Shown here: one piece after another, positions 1 through 5,160 of the stretch
Layout: each line of letters opens with the position of its first letter
Position numbering within the stretch: position 1 is the stretch's first letter
Assembly (NCBI GenBank): GCA_022571615.1
Contig: JACZXM010000192.1
Coordinates: 1 to 6,343, forward strand
Reading direction: 5' to 3'
Source of the DNA: Acidobacteriota bacterium
GTDB lineage: Bacteria > Acidobacteriota > UBA890 > WLXD01
Length of the DNA stretch: 6,343 bases
Notes under the pieces: generated by a model
What the model was told of the DNA's origin: nothing
Seen by the model: the letters and a program-made list of their open reading frames with translations, nothing else
Database searches by the model: none
Made by a program: the position numbers and the translations under genes

Positions 1-1
1 C

Positions 2-964
2 GCCGACCTCGAGCGGATCGTGGAGACCTACCGGCGCTTGCAGGGCATCGAAATCGGGATCGCCGATAGCACCGAGCTTCTCGAGGAGGCGGATCCGGAG
101 CTCCGAGAGCTGGCCGAGCAAGAGATCGTTGTTCTCGAAGCCCAGCGGACCGAGACCGAGGATAAGCTGTATCGGATGCTCCTGCCCAAAGACCCCAACG
201 ACGCCAAGAACGTCGTTCTCGAGGTGCGGGCGGGAACCGGAGGGGAGGAGGCGGCACTGTTTGCGGCCGAGATCTTCCGGATGTACCAGCGCTACGCCGA
301 GGGCCGCCGCTGGAAGGTCGAGGTTCTCAGCCACAGCCCCACCGGCACCGGTGGCCTCAAGGAGGTCATTGCGATGATCGAAGGCAAGGGCGCGTACAGC
401 CGCTTGAAGTACGAGAGCGGCGTGCACCGGGTGCAGCGTGTACCGGAGACCGAGGCCTCGGGTCGCATCCACACTTCGGCGGTCACCGTGGCGGTCATGC
501 CCGAGGCCCAGGAGGTCGAGATCAAGATCGAAGAGGGCGATCTTCGCATCGACCGGTTCTGCTCCTCCGGACCCGGCGGACAGAGCGTCAACACGACCTA
601 CTCCGCCATCCGTGTTACTCACACTCCCACCGGCCTGGTCGTTTCGTGCCAGGACGAGAAGTCGCAGCACAAGAACCTCGCCAAGGCGATGCGGGTACTG
701 CGCTCGCGACTGTACGATCTGCAACTCCAGAAGCAGAATGCTGAGCGCGCCGCCGAACGCCGGGGGATGGTCGGCAGCGGCGATCGTTCGGAGAAGATCC
801 GCACGTACAATTTCCCGCAAAACCGTGTTACCGACCATCGGATCCATCTCACCGTTCACAAGCTCTCAGCGATTCTGGACGGCGACCTCGACCTGATCCT
901 CGAGCGGGCAATCAACGCCTTCGAGGCCGAGCGCCTGAAGGAAGAGTTCGCCGCCGCGGGCTAA
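2..964 (+). CDS. prfA: Peptide chain release factor 1 (RF1), 5' end cut by the window
   Basis: RF1 recognises UAA and UAG in the ribosomal A site and triggers hydrolysis of peptidyl-tRNA. The frame is open from base 2, and the residues before the first possible start (GTG at 20) already read ADLERI, continuous with RF1 helical domain 1, so that GTG is internal. About 320 residues are visible; the family is near 360, so roughly 40 N-terminal residues lie upstream. The stop-codon-reading tripeptide is PET (443-451), fitting the RF1 PxT pattern rather than the SPF of RF2. The catalytic GGQ lies at 575-583 inside [10 protein letters not shown]. Other family blocks are [26 protein letters not shown] and [14 protein letters not shown]. 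It ends in TAA, 19 bases before prmC, which encodes the enzyme that methylates this GGQ. Identification is essentially certain. Confidence 0.97.
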   Translation, partial: ADLERIVETYRRLQGIEIGIADSTELLEEADPELRELAEQEIVVLEAQRTETEDKLYRMLLPKDPNDAKNVVLEVRAGTGGEEAALFAAEIFRMYQRYAEGRRWKVEVLSHSPTGTGGLKEVIAMIEGKGAYSRLKYESGVHRVQRVPETEASGRIHTSAVTVAVMPEAQEVEIKIEEGDLRIDRFCSSGPGGQSVNTTYSAIRVTHTPTGLVVSCQDEKSQHKNLAKAMRVLRSRLYDLQLQKQNAERAAERRGMVGSGDRSEKIRTYNFPQNRVTDHRIHLTVHKLSAILDGDLDLILERAINAFEAERLKEEFAAAG

Positions 965-983
965 CCTGCGTTTCTCAACGAGG

Positions 984-1859
984 ATGCCTCTCTTGCAACC
1001 GCGATCGAGCCTCGCCGATACCCTTCGCGCCGCCGAGCGAGAACTGACGCAGGCGGGCATCGAGGCGGCTCGGATCCAGGCGATGGCGCTCCTGGCCCAC
1101 ACCACCGGGTTGACTCGAGCCGCGCTGCTGGCTCGATTGCGGGAGCCACTCGACCACGAAAACGCCGCGACGTTTCGATCTCTGATACAGGCCCGGGCAC
1201 GGCATCACCCTCTGCAGTACCTCGTCGGCCAGGCCAGCTTCTTGGACTTCGAGGTCCGGGTCGCTCCGGGGGTCTTCATTCCCCGCCCCGAAACCGAGCA
1301 GGTCGTTGAGAGGGTGCTGGCGCTGTGGGAGCCGAGCCTTCCTTGGGCCATCGACCTGTGCTGTGGCAGCGGCGTCATCGCTATAGCGCTCGCGCGTGCC
1401 AGGACCGACAGCCGGGTGACGGCGATCGACGTGTCTGCGGTCGCTCTGGCCTCGGCCCGCGCCAGCGCCGCCGATCTCGGTGTGGCTGACCGCATCGAAT
1501 TCGTTCGCGCTGACCTTCTCGCCGCCTTGCAGCTCGCTGCGCCCCGGTTGGATCGGCTCGGGGTGTTGGTATGCAATCCGCCGTATGCGCCGCGCGCCGC
1601 CGTGACCCAGCCTGAGGTTCGTGACCACGAGCCCGAGATCGCCTGGTCAGGGGGCCCGACCGGAATCGAGATCTATGAGCGCTTGATCCCCCAGGCAGCG
1701 GCGCTGTTGCCCGCCGGCCGGCCGCTGGTTCTCGAGCTCGGCTATGGACAGGAGGCGAGCGTCCCAGCGCTGCTGGCGGACCCGGGTGACTGGAGTCCGC
1801 CGCAGATCAAGCCGGATTTCCAGGGAATCCCGCGCGTCCTGAGCGCCCATCGCCGCTAG
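984..1859 (+). CDS. prmC: Release factor glutamine N5-methyltransferase PrmC (HemK)
   Basis: PrmC transfers a methyl group from S-adenosylmethionine to the glutamine of the GGQ motif of RF1 and RF2, which improves termination. The 291-residue product has the usual two parts: a helical N-terminal domain (about 1-75) that contacts the release factor, and a Rossmann methyltransferase domain. Visible motifs are IPRPETE after the linker, the SAM-binding loop D124-LCC-GSG (1353-1373), and the substrate-glutamine motif NPPY at residues 198-201 (1575-1586). The SAM loop has CC where GTGSG is more usual. The start is not settled. ATG at 984 directly abuts GAGG (980-983), leaving no spacing, whereas TTG at 993 sits 9 bases from the same GAGG; the two products differ by three residues. 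It is probably cotranscribed with prfA, 19 bases upstream. The stop is TAG, inside one arm of an inverted repeat. Confidence 0.95.
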   Translation: MPLLQPRSSLADTLRAAERELTQAGIEAARIQAMALLAHTTGLTRAALLARLREPLDHENAATFRSLIQARARHHPLQYLVGQASFLDFEVRVAPGVFIPRPETEQVVERVLALWEPSLPWAIDLCCGSGVIAIALARARTDSRVTAIDVSAVALASARASAADLGVADRIEFVRADLLAALQLAAPRLDRLGVLVCNPPYAPRAAVTQPEVRDHEPEIAWSGGPTGIEIYERLIPQAAALLPAGRPLVLELGYGQEASVPALLADPGDWSPPQIKPDFQGIPRVLSAHRR

Positions 1860-1914
1860 CAGGCCGTACTGGAACTGTAGCGCGGCTAGCACGCTTTCAC
1901 CACGGCCTGCTAGC
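1855..1914. repeat. 13-bp perfect inverted repeat between prmC and murA, with three GCTAGC hexamers
   Basis: The arms are gctagcaggccgt (1855-1867) and acggcctgctagc (1902-1914), exact reverse complements separated by 34 bases. The left arm contains the TAG stop of prmC. GCTAGC occurs at 1855, 1885 and 1909. A small inner stem (AGCG 1879-1882 with CGCT 1892-1895) could form inside the loop. No run of T follows either arm, so this is not a canonical intrinsic terminator. It may be a factor-dependent terminator or RNA-stability hairpin for the prfA-prmC message, a protein-binding site in front of murA, or a small dispersed repeat. The symmetry is seen directly; the role is unknown. Confidence 0.6.
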
Positions 1915-1965
1915 CCGTGCTTCCGGGGGTGGATGATGACGCGACCGGGCGATGCGACAAGACAC

Positions 1966-1971
1966 TACAAT
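1966..1971 (+). promoter_or_regulatory. Possible -10 element for murA
   Basis: TACAAT differs from the sigma-70 -10 consensus TATAAT at one position and stands out in GC-rich surroundings. The preferred murA start (ATG at 1978) lies 6 bases beyond its end, which is where transcription would begin, so a leaderless message is possible. I see no convincing -35 at 16-18 bases upstream and no extended -10 TG. This is a weak inference from one hexamer. Confidence 0.25.
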
Positions 1972-1977
1972 GCCCGC

Positions 1978-3234
1978 ATGGAGAAGCTACGCATCCAGGG
2001 GGGTCGCCTGCTCAGCGGCGTGGTTCCGATCGGCGGCGCCAAGAATGCGGCCCTGCCGGCGCTCGCGGCCACTCTGCTGACCGAGCAGGAGGTCCGCCTA
2101 GAGAACGTACCGGCGGTGCGCGATGTCGACACCACCTGCAAGCTGCTGCAGCAGCTCGGGGTCACCGTACAGCGTCCCTCTCCTGGCGTCGTCGTAACCC
2201 GAGGCTCCGGGAGCACCGACTCCGAAGCCCCTTACGAACTCGTCAAGACGATGCGCGCCAGCTTTCTCGTGCTCGGACCCCTGCTCGCGCGCACCGGCCA
2301 CGGTAGGGTTTCGCTGCCTGGCGGCTGCGCCATCGGGGCGCGGCCGGTCGATCGCCATCTCGACGGCTTCGTGCGGCTAGGCGCCGAGCTCCGAGTGGAA
2401 CACGGCTATGTCGAGGCTCGCTGCTCCCGGCTGCGCGGTGCCGAGATCGCGTTCGACGTGCCGACCGTCGGCGGCACCGAAAACTGCATGATGGCCGCGA
2501 CACTGGCGCAGGGCGTTACCGTGTTGCGCAATGCCGCTCGCGAACCCGAGATCATCGATCTTGCCATGCTACTCAAGCGGATGGGCGCCACCATCACCGG
2601 CGCCGGCACCGACACCATCCGCATCGAGGGCGTGGATCAGCTGCACGGAGCCGAGCACCGGGTCATCCCCGATCGCATCGAAGCCGGCACCTATCTGATC
2701 GCCGGTGCGCTCGCGGGCGAGGGCCTGGAGCTGATCAACTGCTGCCCCGACCACCTCCAGTCGGTGATCGACAAGGTCCGTGACGCCGGCGTACAGGTCG
2801 AGGTTCTCGCCGACAGCCTCAAGGTAACGCGACCAGCACTGACGCTCCCCGTCGACCTCCGTACTCAGCCCTATCCGGGGTTTCCGACCGACATGCAGGC
2901 ACAGTTCATGGTGCTCATGACGCAGGCGCGCGGACGATCCGTGATTCGAGAGGCTATTTTCGAGAACCGCTTCATGCACGTTCCCGAGCTTCACCGCATG
3001 GGGGCGGACATCAGCATCGACGGCCGCAGTGCGGTGGTACGTGGGAGGACGGCCCTGAGCGCTGCTCGGGTGATGGCTACGGACCTACGCGCCTCGTCCG
3101 CGCTCGTGCTGGCTGGCCTGCTGGCGGAGGGCGAAACCGTGGTCGACCGCCTGTATCATCTCGATCGTGGCTACGAGAAACTGGAGATCAAACTGACCGC
3201 TGCCGGTGCCGTAGTGCAACGCTTCCGCGAGTAG
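1978..3234 (+). CDS. murA: UDP-N-acetylglucosamine 1-carboxyvinyltransferase MurA
   Basis: MurA transfers enolpyruvate from phosphoenolpyruvate to UDP-GlcNAc in the cytoplasm, the first committed step of peptidoglycan synthesis. The product is 418 residues (E. coli 419). Counting from ATG 1978, the active-site residues fall on E. coli numbering: K22 and N23 in [10 protein letters not shown]305 in [10 protein letters not shown]371 in TDLRASSAL and R397 in DRGYEK. The loop cysteine is C117 (E. coli 115) in [13 protein letters not shown], codon 2326-2328, so fosfomycin sensitivity at the target is expected. In-frame ATGs at 1933 and 1936 would add up to 15 residues ([15 protein letters not shown]) not expected in the family, so I prefer 1978, although no good Shine-Dalgarno precedes it. 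The stop is TAG. The 118-base gap after prmC suggests partly independent expression. Confidence 0.97.
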   Translation: MEKLRIQGGRLLSGVVPIGGAKNAALPALAATLLTEQEVRLENVPAVRDVDTTCKLLQQLGVTVQRPSPGVVVTRGSGSTDSEAPYELVKTMRASFLVLGPLLARTGHGRVSLPGGCAIGARPVDRHLDGFVRLGAELRVEHGYVEARCSRLRGAEIAFDVPTVGGTENCMMAATLAQGVTVLRNAAREPEIIDLAMLLKRMGATITGAGTDTIRIEGVDQLHGAEHRVIPDRIEAGTYLIAGALAGEGLELINCCPDHLQSVIDKVRDAGVQVEVLADSLKVTRPALTLPVDLRTQPYPGFPTDMQAQFMVLMTQARGRSVIREAIFENRFMHVPELHRMGADISIDGRSAVVRGRTALSAARVMATDLRASSALVLAGLLAEGETVVDRLYHLDRGYEKLEIKLTAAGAVVQRFRE

Positions 3235-3237
3235 CGG

Positions 3238-3267
3238 CTGCCAGGAGGCCGTGGCCTGCCAGGCAGG
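3238..3267 (+). other. Structured spacer upstream of the HIT gene
   Basis: The 42-base gap after murA contains overlapping short symmetries. CTGCCAGG is directly repeated (3238-3245 and 3256-3263). AGGCC-GT-GGCCT spans 3246-3257. CCTGC-CAG-GCAGG (3255-3267) could fold as a 5-bp hairpin immediately before the AAGGAG Shine-Dalgarno at 3268-3273. No T tract follows, so a terminator is unlikely. The pairings are mutually exclusive and short, and could be chance in GC-rich DNA. Confidence 0.3.
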
Positions 3268-3276
3268 AAGGAGAGC

Positions 3277-3639
3277 ATGTCCGAGGACAGCAACACGGCA
3301 AGCTGCTTGTTCTGCCGCATCATTGCTGGTGAGATACCCGCCAAGATCGTCCGGCAGGACGATCGCGCGGTCGCCTTCGAGGATGTGAATCCGCAGGCTC
3401 CGACGCACGTGCTCGTGGTGCCGCGCCAGCACATCGGCACTCTCAACGACCTGACGGTTCAGCAGGAGGCGCTGGTAGGCCATTTGATCGCCATGGCGCG
3501 CGATATCGCTCGCGAGCGCGGCCACGCAGAAGCCGGTTATCGGACGGTCTTTAACTGCAACGCGGCGGCCGGCCAGACCGTGTTTCACGTTCATCTGCAC
3601 TTGCTCGGCGGCAGGACCTTGTCCTGGCCTCCTGGCTAG
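3277..3639 (+). CDS. HIT-family (histidine triad, HinT-like) nucleotide hydrolase
   Basis: HIT proteins of the HinT branch hydrolyse purine nucleoside phosphoramidates such as AMP-lysine; their in vivo role is incompletely known. The 120-residue length is typical. The family signature is clear: HVHLHLL with H104, H106 and H108 (3586-3600) near the C-terminus, preceded by NCNAAAGQTVF and followed by LLGGRTLSWPPG. The N-terminal block CLFCRIIAGEIPAKIV carries C10 and C13, a CxxC that in many relatives helps bind zinc. PTHVLVVPRQHI is the other conserved strand. ATG at 3277 has AAGGAG three bases upstream (3268-3273). It lies 42 bases after murA and 27 before the crotonase gene, so it is probably in a shared transcript. 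The TAG stop sits in GCTAGCAGGC, the phrase also found at the prmC stop. The exact substrate cannot be assigned from sequence. Confidence 0.93.
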   Translation: MSEDSNTASCLFCRIIAGEIPAKIVRQDDRAVAFEDVNPQAPTHVLVVPRQHIGTLNDLTVQQEALVGHLIAMARDIARERGHAEAGYRTVFNCNAAAGQTVFHVHLHLLGGRTLSWPPG

Positions 3640-3666
3640 CAGGCGCGCATCGGCAAGGGGACTCCA

Positions 3667-4416
3667 ATGATCAGAACCGAGCACCGCGACGGCGTGCGTG
3701 TGCTGCACATGGAATTCGGTAGCGCCAACGCATTGAGCCCACGGGTCGCCGACGCCATCATCGCCGCTCTCGAGGGCAACGGCCCCCCGAGTGTCCTGAC
3801 GGGTGAAGGACAGGTCTTCAGCGCCGGCCTCAATCTTATCGAGCTCGCCCCCTTCGATCGGGGCCAAATGGCGGCCTTCGTGGAACGATTCTCCGTGTTG
3901 ATGGCGCGTGTCCTTACGACCCGCTTCCCGCTCGTTGCAGCCGTCAACGGCCACGCGGTCGCCGGTGGATGTGTGCTGGCGATGGCCTGCGATCAGCGTG
4001 TCGGCACGGCCGGTCCCTACAAGATCGGTATGAACGAGATGGCGATCGGCCTGACGCTTCCAGCCATCGTGACCGAGATCCTGCGCGGCAAGCTCACCGC
4101 CGAGCATGCGCGTACAGTCATCCTCGGCGGTGCCCTGTACACGCCAACGGAGGCGCTCCCGGTGGGTCTGTTGGACGAGCTCGCCGACGATGCCGAACAG
4201 GCGCTCGATCGAGCTTGCGAGATCGCTCGCGGCCTCGGCCGATCGCAGGCGGAATTCTCGGCCATGAAGGGCAGCTTGGTAGCTCCGATCACCGAGCGCT
4301 TTCAGCAAACGCACGAGGCGCTCGATTATCGTTTCATCGAGTCCTGGTTCGGCGAGACGGCGACCCGCATGCGAGCCGAGGCCGTCGCGCGCCTACAGGA
4401 CAAGGCCAGACCCTGA
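3667..4416 (+). CDS. Crotonase/enoyl-CoA hydratase-superfamily protein (EchA3-like)
   Basis: Crotonase-fold enzymes stabilise an enolate of an acyl-CoA thioester in an oxyanion hole. In the 249-residue product, the first oxyanion-hole segment is FSAGLN (residues 51-56, 3817-3834) and the second is NGHAVAGG (94-101, 3946-3969). The usual Asp of FSAGxD is Asn56. IGMNEMAIGLTLP follows, with E124 (4036-4038) at the position of the first catalytic glutamate of rat mitochondrial hydratase (Glu144). By eye, the position of the second (Glu164) falls on Arg or a neighbour in EHARTVILGG. Standard 2-enoyl-CoA hydratase activity is therefore doubtful; isomerase or another crotonase reaction is possible. 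The NEMAIGLTLP pattern recalls EchA3-like proteins. ATG 3667 has AAGGGG six bases upstream (3655-3660). The gene abuts comF tail to tail. Superfamily is certain; the reaction is not. Confidence 0.92.
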   Translation: MIRTEHRDGVRVLHMEFGSANALSPRVADAIIAALEGNGPPSVLTGEGQVFSAGLNLIELAPFDRGQMAAFVERFSVLMARVLTTRFPLVAAVNGHAVAGGCVLAMACDQRVGTAGPYKIGMNEMAIGLTLPAIVTEILRGKLTAEHARTVILGGALYTPTEALPVGLLDELADDAEQALDRACEIARGLGRSQAEFSAMKGSLVAPITERFQQTHEALDYRFIESWFGETATRMRAEAVARLQDKARP

Positions 4417-4419
4417 TCA
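4414..4419. other. Abutting convergent stop codons in a TGATCA palindrome
   Basis: The plus-strand crotonase gene ends with TGA at 4414-4416 and comF on the minus strand ends with TGA read from 4419-4417. There is no spacer between the two operons. Any terminator must lie inside a coding region or depend on Rho. An inverted repeat CACCGCG (4418-4424) / CGCGGTG (4454-4460), with a possible inner GGAG/CTCC stem (4429-4432/4447-4450), lies in the 3' end of comF but has no T tract on either side. Confidence 0.85.
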
Positions 4420-5130
4420 CCGCGTTCTGGAGGCTTGTGTTGCGGGCTCCGATCGCGGTGCGGTGAGTTGCCGTATCGGAGGCACGACAGCCGCCGCCGC
4501 CAGCAGAATCTCGAGCGCCCCCTCGCCGCGCAGCGTCGTCGCCGCCTCCAGCATCGTGCTTCCCGTGGTGACCACGTCGTCCAGCAGAACCACCCGCAGT
4601 CCCTCGATCCGCCGTCGAGACGTTTCGACGGCGAAGGCGTCACGCAGGTTGGCCCGCCGGCGTCTGGCACCAAGACCCACCTGCGGCGCGGTAGCACGGA
4701 CGCGTCGGAGCACCTGCATGACCCTCACGCTCGGAAGCTCTCGGGCGACCCCGCGCGCTAGCGTCAGCGCCTGGTTGTGACCGCGCACCCAGCGACGGCG
4801 CCAGTGCAGCGGCACGGGGACCACGATCTGCGGGGCCGTTTCCTCCAACAGCATCGCAATCTGTTGCCCCAGACGGCGACCGATCAGCGTCGCGCCGTGG
4901 TACTTGAGCGCATGCAGCAGGACCCGCGCCGGACCCTCGAACGCCATCGGAGCCCAGATCCAGAGACCGGGAGCAACACAGGTCGGGCGAGTCCGCAACG
5001 GCAGGGCTGCCGAGCAACGCGAGCACAGAAACGGGCTCCATCCCGCCGCCGCGGCCGGCCGGCGGCAGTTCAGGCAACGTGCCGGCAGCAGGGCGTCGAT
5101 CAGGGCATCGCGGACTTGCTCACCGAGCAT
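4417..5130 (-). CDS. comF: ComF family protein (zinc finger plus phosphoribosyltransferase domain)
   Basis: ComF/GntX proteins are associated with DNA uptake in naturally competent bacteria and are widespread elsewhere with unclear function. Counting from the GTG at 5148, four cysteines (C25, C28, C42, C45) form an N-terminal CxxC...CxxC zinc finger. Family blocks follow: ALKYHG (80-85), VVPVPLH (109-115) with RGHNQAL, the TAPQVGL...RRANLRDAF stretch, and the PRPP-binding loop DDVVTTGST (190-198). I prefer ATG at 5130, which gives MLGEQVRDALIDALLPARC, a usual ComF beginning. GTG at 5148 would add six residues and lie 12 bases after the lapB-like stop. Neither start has a strong Shine-Dalgarno; AGGG lies almost against the ATG. 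It is probably cotranscribed with the upstream lapB-like gene. No other competence gene is visible, so a role in DNA uptake is unproven. Confidence 0.92.
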   Translation of the reverse strand: MLGEQVRDALIDALLPARCLNCRRPAAAAGWSPFLCSRCSAALPLRTRPTCVAPGLWIWAPMAFEGPARVLLHALKYHGATLIGRRLGQQIAMLLEETAPQIVVPVPLHWRRRWVRGHNQALTLARGVARELPSVRVMQVLRRVRATAPQVGLGARRRRANLRDAFAVETSRRRIEGLRVVLLDDVVTTGSTMLEAATTLRGEGALEILLAAAAVVPPIRQLTAPRSEPATQASRTR

Positions 5131-5160
5131 GCCCTGTAGGACGGTCACGGGAACCGAGTT

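Noticed and set aside
20..22. GTG at 20 as the start of prfA
   Set aside because: The frame is open to the left edge and the preceding codons continue RF1 domain 1; about 40 residues of the family are missing, so the gene starts upstream of the window.
975..1628. A 217-codon minus-strand open frame opposite prmC
   Set aside because: It overlaps a gene with clear PrmC motifs and shows no recognisable domain; it is a GC-rich shadow frame.
1917..2306. A 129-codon plus-strand frame overlapping the start of murA
   Set aside because: It is out of frame with murA, has a low-complexity Arg/Gly-rich composition typical of frame-shifted GC-rich coding DNA, and has no ribosome site.
3612..3626. CAGGAC-CTT-GTCCTG hairpin near the end of the HIT gene as a terminator
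   Set aside because: It lies inside the conserved GGRTLSW coding block, has no T tract and is followed closely by another gene on the same strand.
3085..4314. A 409-codon open frame on the minus strand opposite murA, the HIT gene and the crotonase gene
   Set aside because: The three plus-strand genes share one codon register, and this frame reads their exact reverse codons. It stays open because TTA, CTA and TCA are rare in GC-rich genes. The three sense genes all have clear family motifs, and the antisense product resembles no family I know.
4640..5077. A 145-codon minus-strand frame inside comF
   Set aside because: It is a different register of the same strand as comF, which has the zinc finger and PRPP-loop motifs; the alternative product has a shadow-like composition.
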